The translations under genes and the position numbers were made by a program. The notes under the pieces were generated by a model, which saw only the letters and a list, made by a program, of their open reading frames with translations, ran no database searches and had not been told where the DNA came from. From the NCBI GenBank assembly GCA_012798315.1, contig JAAZNL010000050.1, positions 1 to 32,795 of the forward strand: 32,795 nucleotides of DNA, given 5' to 3'. This document shows positions 7,357-14,982 of the stretch, piece after piece; within the stretch, counting starts at the first letter, position 1; each line of letters opens with the position of its first letter. The DNA is from a candidate division WWE3 bacterium (lineage in GTDB: Bacteria > Patescibacteriota > WWE3 > UBA101185 > UBA10185).

Positions 7357-8240
7357 TTCTTTTTTGAAATTTTATATTTTTTCAGATAGTAGGCCGGATG
7401 ATACCCGGACTTTGTTTCACGCAGACCCGGCAATCCAGCGTCTTGCTGTATATTTATAAAATCAATTCCCCGGCTGGCTAACTCTTTTTCGGTAGCATAT
7501 TCGCAGTAAAGAGAACAATACTTTAAATCGTTAATTGATTTTCCGAAGTGCCCCATTGCCCATTTTTCATTTAATAGTTCATTTAAAGTAAAACCTACAA
7601 GCTTGTCATTAATATAAATTCCTACAGCCAAACTGTTAATTTTATCCGAAATATTAATAAAACTATTAATAGATACAAAATCCTCGTCGATTTTCGCTTT
7701 AGAAAAGTCTTTTGACATGCCCCACGTGCTGTTTAAATTTATTATTGTTTCTATTTGATCCCTGTTCGATAGATCTATGATTTTTGTTTCTAAGTTGGTA
7801 TTAGAGTTTATAAATTTGTTGATCTTTTTTCGGATATTTTTATCCGAAAGTTTTGTAAATTCATGAGTGTTTATAATATAGTCAAAGCTGTCTTTATCTT
7901 CCTGTATTTCAAAAGTGTCAGGATTTTCTATGGAATTAATACAAACTTCGGGAGTCATAGATAAGACTTCAATTCCCTCTTGGAATAAAGTGTTTATGGA
8001 ATTGTCTATTTGGGTCGTTCCCAAAATGGAATATACGTAACCTTCATTTAAATAATCTTTAATTTTTATAACGAGATTGTTATTTAGAAAAGAAAAGGAG
8101 TTATCCCGGTTAGCGTTCCAACATATAAGACTTGTCGCATTAAAATCCGAAAACGGTGGAAAGCCGTTTGTAAAGCCAGTAATAGTATTAATGTCAGTTA
8201 ACTGGATCTTTTTAAATTCCGGAAAGATCGGAGATTCCAT
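7353..8240 (-). CDS. DUF2156 / LPG-synthase C-terminal-like GNAT-fold protein
   Basis: A 295-aa protein. The N-terminal 'FPPFSDFNATSLICWN' and the C-terminal 'INIQQDAGLPGLRETKSGYH' followed by 'YYLKKY' match the DUF2156 family, the acyltransferase-fold domain found at the C-terminus of phosphatidylglycerol lysyltransferases. A mid-region 'NIRKKINKFINS' resembles the family's basic helix. The N-terminal flippase part of MprF is absent, so this is a stand-alone soluble enzyme that may transfer an aminoacyl or acyl group. The substrate is unknown. The track start (8282, TTG) lies upstream of the -10. ATG 8240 is preferred over ATG 8249, which overlaps the -10. It is divergent from the response regulator. 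Confidence 0.82.
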   Translation of the reverse strand: MESPIFPEFKKIQLTDINTITGFTNGFPPFSDFNATSLICWNANRDNSFSFLNNNLVIKIKDYLNEGYVYSILGTTQIDNSINTLFQEGIEVLSMTPEVCINSIENPDTFEIQEDKDSFDYIINTHEFTKLSDKNIRKKINKFINSNTNLETKIIDLSNRDQIETIINLNSTWGMSKDFSKAKIDEDFVSINSFINISDKINSLAVGIYINDKLVGFTLNELLNEKWAMGHFGKSINDLKYCSLYCEYATEKELASRGIDFINIQQDAGLPGLRETKSGYHPAYYLKKYKISKKN

Positions 8241-8247
8241 ATATGAC

Positions 8248-8256
8248 ATTCTACCA
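8248..8256 (-). promoter_or_regulatory. Extended -10 (TGGTAGAAT) for the DUF2156 gene
   Basis: On the minus strand TGn plus TAGAAT (8248-8253) stands 7 nt before ATG 8240, giving a leaderless message. It lies within an inverted repeat (8251-8270) that could be an operator. Confidence 0.5.
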
Positions 8257-8270
8257 TGTATTAATGGTAG
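8251..8270. promoter_or_regulatory. Perfect inverted repeat CTACCAT-N6-ATGGTAG, candidate operator
   Basis: A 7-bp perfect inverted repeat with a 6-nt spacer sits in the divergent space between the DUF2156 gene and the response regulator. It covers part of the -10 of the DUF2156 promoter and lies about 20 nt upstream of the regulator's -10. The size and placement are those of a dimeric repressor site; the protein is unknown. Confidence 0.4.
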
Positions 8271-8285
8271 CTTTTGGCACAATTG

Positions 8286-8296
8286 TGATATAAAAT
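8286..8296 (+). promoter_or_regulatory. Extended -10 (TGATATAAAAT) for the response regulator
   Basis: TGn followed by TATAAA (8289-8294), or TAAAAT at 8291-8296, ends 6-8 nt before ATG 8303. This implies a leaderless transcript with no Shine-Dalgarno. Confidence 0.5.
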
Positions 8297-8302
8297 AAGA
8301 CC

Positions 8303-8677
8303 ATGAGCGACAAACTTGTATTAATAATAGAAGACGAACACGATTTAAGATTTGTGTATACAGAAATGCTGACCGATGCGGGTTTTAAGGTAGAAGGTGC
8401 CAGCGATGGCCAGGAAGGTTCTCAGAAAATTGCATCGCTGCCCTGGAATTTGCTTCTACTTGATATTATGCTTCCCGGTAAAGATGGTTTAAAAATTCTT
8501 AAAGATTTTCGTGAACATCCTGAGTTAAAAAAAGGACCGGTAATTACATTAACAAATCTAAATAGCGAACAAATTGTACGTGAATGCATGGCTTCCGGAG
8601 CTGATGGCTATTTAATTAAGTCCGAAATCACGCCTGATAAAATTGTTCAGGAAGTTCAGTCTTTTTTGAATAAGTAA
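8303..8677 (+). CDS. Single-domain (CheY-like) response regulator
   Basis: A 124-aa receiver domain with no output domain. The acidic pair is at residues 11-12 ('IIEDEHDLR'), the phospho-acceptor Asp is ~54 ('LLLDIMLPGKDG'), and the conserved Thr ('VITLTN') and Lys ('GYLIKSE') are present. It would receive phosphate from a histidine kinase and act through protein contacts, for example on a pilus motor as in twitching systems. The only kinase in the window is the PAS kinase at 3346-4467, about 4 kb away, so pairing is plausible but unproven. The gene is alone behind its own promoter and is followed by the promoter of the GC-rich 8760 gene. Confidence 0.92.
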   Translation: MSDKLVLIIEDEHDLRFVYTEMLTDAGFKVEGASDGQEGSQKIASLPWNLLLLDIMLPGKDGLKILKDFREHPELKKGPVITLTNLNSEQIVRECMASGADGYLIKSEITPDKIVQEVQSFLNK

Positions 8678-8687
8678 ATACCCCAGG

Positions 8688-8715
8688 TTACAAGACCTAT
8701 AAAATTTGATAGAAT
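8688..8715 (+). promoter_or_regulatory. Promoter TTACAA-16-TAGAAT with TGn for the 8760 gene
   Basis: TTACAA (8688-8693) and TAGAAT (8710-8715) are separated by 16 nt, with a TGn extension at 8707-8709. The predicted 5' UTR is about 38 nt and contains a GAGGAGGG Shine-Dalgarno, unlike the leaderless neighbours. Confidence 0.45.
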
Positions 8716-8759
8716 CGTCTTATCAATCACTCAATAAGAAATGAATGAGGAGGGCGTAG

Positions 8760-9494
8760 ATGAGAAAGTCCAAGTCCGGTACGTTGGTACCAGTATGGGT
8801 TTGGCTGAGCCTGGTTGTCGTTGCGGCGTTGATCGTGGCAGTGTATCCCCCGTTATTTGGGCAACAGCCCAACTTACCAAACGGGATATTTGCTCCCCGA
8901 GAAGCCGAAACGGCGATCCCGCTCCCGTCGTCAACAGTCGCTCCGGCTTTAACGGCCACAAGCACTGTTGTTCCAACTGTTACACCTTCTGCTACCCCAA
9001 CGCAGACTCCGACAAGCACGGTCACGTTTACCCCCACGGCCACCCCGTATGTGTTTACGGACACTATCGAGGATGCGTGGTACATTGCGGATCTGATTGG
9101 CGAGCCAGTGGTGACAAGTTCAAAGTGCCAAAGACCCCCGTACAGTAACCCGGCGTATACTCTTAGCAACGGAGAATGCTTCATGAACTTTGGAGAACAC
9201 GAAGACTCCGAAGTACTTTCCGGCCCGTACTACCTGGGGCTGTTCCATGAAATGAATTCCCGACTTGAAGTAGTTTCGGTTCGTTTCTACGTGTTCAGCC
9301 ATGATACAAGCTACGAGCACGCTATAAACTTCGGGGAGTTTCATCGGTACATTTGGGGTGCTCAAGCAGTAAGAGCAAAAAACAGCAACTGGGTGGGTGT
9401 GGTTTTTGCTTGGGATATTACTCCTGAAGCGATCCAGAAGCTTGCCGAGTTGGGCCGTGTATTCGATGGGGACTTTTGGTATGTTGTTAAGTGA
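8760..9494 (+). CDS. Membrane-anchored extracytoplasmic protein with Pro/Thr linker, probably acquired
   Basis: I do not recognise the family. The 244-aa product has a short basic N-terminus and one membrane anchor (residues ~10-32). A Ser/Thr/Pro-rich spacer follows (~55-100, 'TPSATPTQTPTSTVTFTPTA'), then a globular domain (~100-244) rich in aromatic residues with two Cys ('CQRPPY', 'GECFMNF'). Such spacers are common in Chloroflexota surface proteins. Base use differs sharply from its surroundings: hand counts give 37/60 G+C at 8881-8940 against 17/60 at 9781-9840. Codons such as CTG, GCG and CCG are frequent and the stop is TGA. It has its own promoter, a good Shine-Dalgarno (GAGGAGGG) and a terminator, so it is a self-contained unit. 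Overlapping track ORFs at 8741 and 8723 are shadows. Confidence 0.8.
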   Translation: MRKSKSGTLVPVWVWLSLVVVAALIVAVYPPLFGQQPNLPNGIFAPREAETAIPLPSSTVAPALTATSTVVPTVTPSATPTQTPTSTVTFTPTATPYVFTDTIEDAWYIADLIGEPVVTSSKCQRPPYSNPAYTLSNGECFMNFGEHEDSEVLSGPYYLGLFHEMNSRLEVVSVRFYVFSHDTSYEHAINFGEFHRYIWGAQAVRAKNSNWVGVVFAWDITPEAIQKLAELGRVFDGDFWYVVK

Positions 9495-9504
9495 GCGAGG
9501 CCTA

Positions 9505-9548
9505 AGGGATGCCAAGTTAATTTTTTTTGGCATCCCTCCTTTTTTTGA
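9505..9548 (+). terminator. Intrinsic terminator after the 8760 gene
   Basis: AGGGATGCCAA (9505-9515) pairs perfectly over 11 bp with TTGGCATCCCT (9527-9537), followed by CC and a run of eight Ts (9540-9546 region). The loop is AT-rich. This is the clearest Rho-independent terminator in the window. Confidence 0.85.
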
Positions 9549-9560
9549 TTCTAATTGACA

Positions 9561-10220
9561 ATGCCTTCTGCGCCAATTACGATTTATATAGTGAATTATA
9601 AAGGGAGAAAAAGTATTTTATATGCCGTAATCGTGATTTTATTGATAGTTGGTGTTTTGATTTTTATACTTCCACGTATACCCAAAAAGTTTCAAATTTC
9701 TACAAATAAAAATTCTCAAATAGAAACATCTAAATCTTCGCCTTTTGCATCATTTACAGAGACACCTGATTCTGCAAATACAAAAACCGACATAATTTAC
9801 ACCAAAGAATTTACTCAAAACCTTAAAGATAAAGCTTTGAAAATGTCGGGAATGATAGCTCTCCCTGATTTTGTAGATTCCCTTGATGATTGGAAAGGCA
9901 TTCTTAAGTCTGGTCAACATTTGGCTAAGGTGGAATGCCTCACAGGCAATTTGAAACTTTGCAATTTAGATTTTATTGCAAGTAGCATTCCGGACTTTAC
10001 CTCAAAATATTACTCTGAAGTAAGTTTGACCCGCACATGTCCCTTGGTGGGTACGGTATATTTGGTTGACGATAGGGTTCTATCTTACAGTGATACTGTC
10101 TCGTTGGAATCATATTTGGATAGATCTATAAAACTTATAGCTACTTTTGATACAAATGAAAATCCTTTCAAACAAGATAGTCTGCCCAAGGCAGTGGAAT
10201 GCATATATTATGTTAAATAA
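9561..10220 (+). CDS. Single-pass membrane protein of unknown function, first gene of the adhesin operon
   Basis: No family recognised. It is a 219-aa protein with one N-terminal membrane span (~17-37, 'SILYAVIVILLIVGVLIFIL'), a Ser/Thr/Asn-rich spacer (~45-75) and an extracytoplasmic part. Its four Cys ('VECLTGNLKLCNLDF', 'TRTCPLVG', 'AVECIYYVK') could form disulfides. The track start 9555 is TTG. ATG 9561 is used, and GTG 9591 ('MNYKGRKSILYAV') is an equally plausible start that puts the span at the very N-terminus. Its stop overlaps the start of the 1233-aa secreted protein by 11 nt, so the two are translationally coupled and may act together at the cell surface or pilus tip. It is AT-rich, unlike the gene before it. 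Confidence 0.75.
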   Translation: MPSAPITIYIVNYKGRKSILYAVIVILLIVGVLIFILPRIPKKFQISTNKNSQIETSKSSPFASFTETPDSANTKTDIIYTKEFTQNLKDKALKMSGMIALPDFVDSLDDWKGILKSGQHLAKVECLTGNLKLCNLDFIASSIPDFTSKYYSEVSLTRTCPLVGTVYLVDDRVLSYSDTVSLESYLDRSIKLIATFDTNENPFKQDSLPKAVECIYYVK

Positions 10221-13200
10221 ATATAAACACCTCATTATTATCACATTAATTTTTGTTTTGAGCGGTAAAGCTCTCGCATTGTGTCAGCGGACAAGCGAGC
10301 CAACTTGTGGACTCGACCCGGATACGAATGAAGGATGGTGCGAACCCTTGTCGGGTGGAGGTAGCTGGATTACCTGGGGATACGCCTGTTACTGGGCCCC
10401 TTACTCGGGAGAAACTAATTGGTGTTGCCACTCCTACCGTTGCGACACCTCTTGTTATACACCCCCTCCCCCTCCCCCATCATGCAGCACGAGCGACCCT
10501 AACACCGCCACTTTGGTCTCTCCGGCAAATGGATCGAGGTTAACCAGTTCAAATACCGTTTTACTTGATTGGGATCCTATATCCGGTTGGGGTGAAGTTT
10601 GCGAAGAGTCGGCTAATCATCAATACAAATTGTATGTAAACGAAGTTTTAACAGCAACCTATGATACCAGCACCACCTCGCATTCTTTTACGGGAACATG
10701 GGGTTCGACTTATACCTGGAGAGTGGTAACGGATAATGGCCCAGAGGACGCAACTTCTCCGACATGGTCATTTACTTTTGGTGCTGCTGCCCCTGTAATA
10801 GGCAGAGTATTTGAAGATATAGACGGTAATGGCGGATATTCGGGCCCGACCGAAGCATGGTCATACAATCCTCCTCCGGCGGCAGGTTGTGCTTCGTTTT
10901 TAGATAATGATATACAAATGCGTTCTCCGGCCGGTAATTTAACCAACAGGCTTGCCGGATGGGGCTGTAACGGTGGTGGCGCATACTATTATACAACTCC
11001 ATTTACAATCCCTGGTCCACCTACTACATTGACTAATGTACAAATTGAGTTCATTTCTCCGGATCCGATTATTTACCCCAGCTCCCAGGTGAATTGGAGT
11101 TACTCAAGATGCACAGTTGCGGGTACTTGTAACGCCACTGGGCCAATAACCGGAACCAACACAAATATTGCAAATATACAGATTTCTGCGGTAAATGGTG
11201 ATGCAACGAATCATTTGCAATGGCAGGTTAAAAAAAATCGCCCACCCACAGCTACAATTACTGCAGTACCCACAAGTCCCTTGTATAGTGGCCATACAAT
11301 GAATTCTGCACTCGGGCAACCTGTATCCATTTTTCCGGTGGGGAGCACGCAAACGTTAACGGCAACCGCCAGAGAAACGCAAGCTTCAGGGCCATGGCGT
11401 TTACAAGTTGCCCGACGGCCATTTGACCCGATAACACGTATTTCACCAACAGATGCGGCTAGCTTTGTTGTGTTGGGAACGAATTCAGCTTGTTCCGGAT
11501 TAACCTGTACAGCCTCATACAATGATGGTTCAATTCAGCCTGGATATTTCAATTATTATCCGGTATCTCAGGATGATGTTTCGGTTTCGTCAGGTGTGGG
11601 TCACATAACAAATCAATGTAATGGGCATCCCGGTGTAAATTCAGGTGTTGTTACCGGTTGGGCTGATTGCGATCCTCAATGGGCTGATGGTTACCAGGAC
11701 GAAGCGGTTGTCTTTGGAGACAGAGTTCCTACATGTGGTGGAATAACCGGGCCAAATTATTTATACGCTTATCCTTTGGGCCAGCCCTATGTTTATTCGG
11801 AGAGCGTTGGGTGGTTTAACATGCGGGCATCTGACCTAGACAAAACTGAAGTTAAGCACAGGTGGACACCAAACTGGAGTAACACCGATGGTTTGTATCC
11901 CACTATCCGCCAAATTAGAATTTATGCCGCTGCCACTCTTTCTGAAGGAGTCGGTCCCGTTATGCAACTTTGGTTAGGTGATAATGCAAACGGAGGTGTC
12001 CGGGGAGTTTCTCCCACCTGGCAAACTACCGTATCTAACGTTTATCCAGCGTATTCTGCTTATACAATAAACGGCACATTTAACAATGTATCGTCAATAG
12101 ATATAGGATTTCCAAATGATCAGAATCTTAACGGAGATAGAAATTTATATATTCAAAGGATAGAAGTAACTTATGATGTACGTCCGGGTAATACCTTGGT
12201 AAAAACTTTGTATCCTTATACAGTTGCGGGTAACGGTGCAGTCTATTACGATAGAGGGGATAAAGTTGCGGCGCCTTATAATAATAACGGAACATGGTTT
12301 GATGGTGTTGATTTTACTGAAGTTACACAAGCCGGAGGATCTTTTAGCGGCGTAGCAGCCGGAAACATGGCATGGTCAGGTACTATGAGTTTCCCAATTC
12401 CAATAAGATCAAGTGCTACTGGAAACAATCTATCTTTAAACGCTACTCCGATGGGAACGTTCCCCTATTACGATGGTGCTGATTGCTCGGCTTTAGCTAT
12501 TACAAACGATACCAATCCGACATATACAGTTACGGGAACCGCTTACACCCGAGATGCATCTTTGCAGTGTAATGCCCAGGGGGTGAGTCCGGATAGAATT
12601 GAAAATACGGGTGTACAACTGAGGGATATGTCGGGTAATCCGATCCCCGGGTTAACATCAACTACGGATGCTTCCGGAAATTATACGATTTCAAATGTGC
12701 CGGTTTTTTACAGACCTGATCCTTTTTGTCCTTCCTGTGGTGCCCGTGCTTGTTTAGATCAAACTGATCCCGATGTTGGCGTGCTAATATCTGCTTGTTA
12801 TCAAATGGAGCCCCCAACAGCTGTAAATAGTTCCGCATGGGCTGATTCTGCTTTGTGTTCACCTAAAATTTCTACGACCCCACAAATTACAGTTGGATCT
12901 ACAGCTACCGTTAACTTGGGTTTTGATTATTATCAGAATGAAAAATGGTCCACTGTTTTGGATGGAGATGTATACGCTCCCGGTATTTCATTTGATATCG
13001 CGCCTGTTCCGGGTACAAACTTTGCGCCATATTTTATAAACAGAAGAATCGATTTAGGACCCAGCGCGACAATTGGAGGCTTTACATTTGTGGATGATCC
13101 TGTTGTAGATTTGGGGACATTAACCAGAGCAAATCTTTCTGAATATGGCGGTTATGCCAGGTCTTTGAGGAATGCGGCAGGAACATATGATTTTAAGGAT

Positions 13201-13911
13201 AAATGGATATCAAACTTTACTCTTGTTTTACCTACCCATAGTCGTGTTGTGGATGGGTATGATCCAAGACTCGGGTTTTCCGGTCAATACGCATTTAATT
13301 CGCAAAACATATATGTGTATGACAGAAACGGGTTTATGAACTGGTACAGCGACCCAAGCATTACAAGATACCGTATAAATGGTCCGGATAACATTGCGAT
13401 TATTTATGTTAAAGGTGATGTTGCCGGCGGTGAAACTCTAAATTTAAACCGCGCGGTACGCACAACCGATATAAACGAAATGTTAGTTTTAGTTACTAAT
13501 TTGCCTGTAATAATAGATGATACGGTTGATATTGATGAGGGCCTGCTAACAGGGGCCGGATTTAACGTAAATTCTTTAGGTGCGGAATCCGCTCCAAATC
13601 AGCTTTCCGAGGGTTATTTGGACTTTGTAATATTAAGTTCTGCTGATATTGAGTTTGATTCACGTTACGATGATACTGTAGATCCTACGATATACGACTT
13701 GCCTATAGCTTTGTATGGTTCCCTGATTTCAAAGGATTCCGTATCGTTGAATAGAGATCTATGGCATATATACAACTCTGATTATCCGTCAGAAATGGTA
13801 AGGTACTATCCTCGGCTTTTGCCAGAGCTATTGAAAATTGAAACACAAGATCCGGCTATACCTAGTTTTACAGGATTGGGAGTATTCGATATTCAAACAG
13901 TATATGAATAA
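10210..13911 (+). CDS. Large secreted multidomain protein, candidate pilus tip adhesin (PilY1-like role)
   Basis: A 1233-aa protein with a signal peptide ('MLNKYKHLIIITLIFVLSGK', cut near 'ALA'). A Cys-rich module follows (~25-82), then a poly-Pro hinge (~84-90) and a fibronectin-III-like domain (~98-190, 'LVSPANGSRL' to 'TYTWRVVTDNG'). Next are an SdrB-like start 'GRVFEDIDGNG' (~195), a long Thr/Asn/Gly-rich region, and a carboxypeptidase-regulatory-like domain (~793-833, 'STTDASGNYTISNVPV'). The C-terminal 200 residues are beta-rich and contain 'IAIIYVKGDVAGGETLNLN'. The start was moved from 10147 to ATG 10210, which begins the signal peptide and overlaps the previous gene. It is followed, with an 8-nt overlap, by a PilX-like gene, as PilY1 sits with PilX in minor pilin operons. 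No PilY1 beta-propeller is recognisable, so the role is inferred. Confidence 0.8.
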   Translation: MLNKYKHLIIITLIFVLSGKALALCQRTSEPTCGLDPDTNEGWCEPLSGGGSWITWGYACYWAPYSGETNWCCHSYRCDTSCYTPPPPPPSCSTSDPNTATLVSPANGSRLTSSNTVLLDWDPISGWGEVCEESANHQYKLYVNEVLTATYDTSTTSHSFTGTWGSTYTWRVVTDNGPEDATSPTWSFTFGAAAPVIGRVFEDIDGNGGYSGPTEAWSYNPPPAAGCASFLDNDIQMRSPAGNLTNRLAGWGCNGGGAYYYTTPFTIPGPPTTLTNVQIEFISPDPIIYPSSQVNWSYSRCTVAGTCNATGPITGTNTNIANIQISAVNGDATNHLQWQVKKNRPPTATITAVPTSPLYSGHTMNSALGQPVSIFPVGSTQTLTATARETQASGPWRLQVARRPFDPITRISPTDAASFVVLGTNSACSGLTCTASYNDGSIQPGYFNYYPVSQDDVSVSSGVGHITNQCNGHPGVNSGVVTGWADCDPQWADGYQDEAVVFGDRVPTCGGITGPNYLYAYPLGQPYVYSESVGWFNMRASDLDKTEVKHRWTPNWSNTDGLYPTIRQIRIYAAATLSEGVGPVMQLWLGDNANGGVRGVSPTWQTTVSNVYPAYSAYTINGTFNNVSSIDIGFPNDQNLNGDRNLYIQRIEVTYDVRPGNTLVKTLYPYTVAGNGAVYYDRGDKVAAPYNNNGTWFDGVDFTEVTQAGGSFSGVAAGNMAWSGTMSFPIPIRSSATGNNLSLNATPMGTFPYYDGADCSALAITNDTNPTYTVTGTAYTRDASLQCNAQGVSPDRIENTGVQLRDMSGNPIPGLTSTTDASGNYTISNVPVFYRPDPFCPSCGARACLDQTDPDVGVLISACYQMEPPTAVNSSAWADSALCSPKISTTPQITVGSTATVNLGFDYYQNEKWSTVLDGDVYAPGISFDIAPVPGTNFAPYFINRRIDLGPSATIGGFTFVDDPVVDLGTLTRANLSEYGGYARSLRNAAGTYDFKDKWISNFTLVLPTHSRVVDGYDPRLGFSGQYAFNSQNIYVYDRNGFMNWYSDPSITRYRINGPDNIAIIYVKGDVAGGETLNLNRAVRTTDINEMLVLVTNLPVIIDDTVDIDEGLLTGAGFNVNSLGAESAPNQLSEGYLDFVILSSADIEFDSRYDDTVDPTIYDLPIALYGSLISKDSVSLNRDLWHIYNSDYPSEMVRYYPRLLPELLKIETQDPAIPSFTGLGVFDIQTVYE

Positions 13912-14833
13912 AAAACAGATTTATATAAAAAACGAACAAGGGCAAGCACTTTTATTTGTAGTAGTGGCATTAACTGTTGCAATGGCAATAGGTATGTCAG
14001 TTTCTACAAGGACTATATCTTCAGTCCGTCGTTCTACCAGTACAGATACGTCGTCACGTGTCTACTCCGCAGCTGAAGGAGGAATTGAATGGTTTTTGAA
14101 TCAACCAAGTACGGTGTTAAATGCTTTGTCTGACGGCAATACAAATGGTGGTTCTGAATGCCCCTCCGGAACACAACCACACGAGACTAATGGTGCCGCC
14201 TGTGTCATTAACTACTCTTCGGCAACCGGTGACAACGTAAGATCCAGGGCAATTGTAACAATTGCCCCTTTCACATATAACAGCCCTACAGGTTCGCCCA
14301 ATCATTATTGGTTTTACGTTAACACCGGTGAGGTAAAAGAGGTTGCTCTTGGAGGTTCTTATAATGGTAATATGCGGGTTTGTTGGAGTAGCCAGGATTC
14401 GGCAATTACTCCTGACATATATTACAGTTATTACAACAACAATAACGGTATCATACGAAAGTCAATTTTAAAGAATCAAAGTCGCCCTAATGTAAATGTT
14501 AGTGAAACTAACCCAGTTACTTTAACAACTACCGCTTCCGGAACCTCTTACCCTACTTTGGATTTTACGGATTGTGCTGTTATTAATATTTCGAACAACA
14601 GCGTTATGGGTATTAGGTTTAAAGCCATGTATGCACCTGCTAAAGTTGGAGTGTTTGAAATGGACGACACCCTGCCTGTACAGGGTTACACAATTAGCTC
14701 CATAGGCGAACTTTTTGAGAACGAATTAATTAGAACGGTAAAAAAACTAAGGGTATATAGATCTTTTCAATACTTGCCTGCCGTCTTTGATTACGCAATA
14801 TATTCCGATACAAATCTTGCCATTACCCCTTAA
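13904..14833 (+). CDS. PilX-like minor pilus protein, copy 1
   Basis: A 309-aa protein with a prepilin-like N-terminus: 'NEQGQALLFVVVALTVAMAI', then 'SRVYSAAEGGIEWFL', the AAE-G-E pattern of PilX_N proteins. The cleavage Gly is followed by Gln and there is no Glu at +5, as in PilX-type proteins. The start was moved from 13838 to ATG 13904, which overlaps the stop of the adhesin gene by 8 nt. The C-terminal half matches the protein at 18409 (shared 'VCW', 'LP.QG', 'FDY..Y' spacing), so the two are paralogues. Together with the 1233-aa protein it may form a tip complex. Confidence 0.82.
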   Translation: MNKKQIYIKNEQGQALLFVVVALTVAMAIGMSVSTRTISSVRRSTSTDTSSRVYSAAEGGIEWFLNQPSTVLNALSDGNTNGGSECPSGTQPHETNGAACVINYSSATGDNVRSRAIVTIAPFTYNSPTGSPNHYWFYVNTGEVKEVALGGSYNGNMRVCWSSQDSAITPDIYYSYYNNNNGIIRKSILKNQSRPNVNVSETNPVTLTTTASGTSYPTLDFTDCAVINISNNSVMGIRFKAMYAPAKVGVFEMDDTLPVQGYTISSIGELFENELIRTVKKLRVYRSFQYLPAVFDYAIYSDTNLAITP

Positions 14834-14982
14834 TAATTATTATTTTCCTTGACATTGCGGGGTTTAAAACCCATACTTAATGTAGGCAAAAAACAGTACC
14901 ATCAAAACTTAATTTGCCTGCCCAGGTACTATGTTTTTAACAGAAAAACTACATTGCTACAAACCGAAGGGGGGTGAGAGTT
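14834..14982 (+). promoter_or_regulatory. Promoter and structured leader of the second pilin
   Basis: This 149-nt gap holds TTGACA (14849-14854), 17 nt, then CATACT (14872-14877). A GGGTTT-A-AAACCC inverted repeat (14860-14872) lies between them. The ~100-nt leader that follows contains a pseudoknot-capable segment (14884-14930) and an exceptionally strong Shine-Dalgarno (14967-14977). It is the longest 5' UTR in the window. Confidence 0.65.
14884..14930 (+). ncRNA. Pseudoknot-capable element in the pilin mRNA leader
   Basis: AGGCAAA (14884-14890) pairs with TTTGCCT (14913-14919), 7 bp perfect. AGTACC (14895-14900), inside that loop, pairs with GGTACT (14925-14930), 6 bp perfect. The order a-b-a'-b' is that of an H-type pseudoknot. 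It matches no riboswitch class I know and no ligand can be named. It may control pilin translation or stability. Confidence 0.45.

Noticed and set aside
8723-9184. Track ORFs 8723-9184 (-), 8731-8976 (-) and 8741-9148 (+)
   Set aside because: They are shadows of the 8760 gene, produced by its higher G+C; none has a ribosome binding site or sensible protein composition.
9561-14833. Repeat-rich or CRISPR-like region in the long adhesin gene
   Set aside because: No regularly spaced direct repeats; the gene is one open frame with varied sequence.
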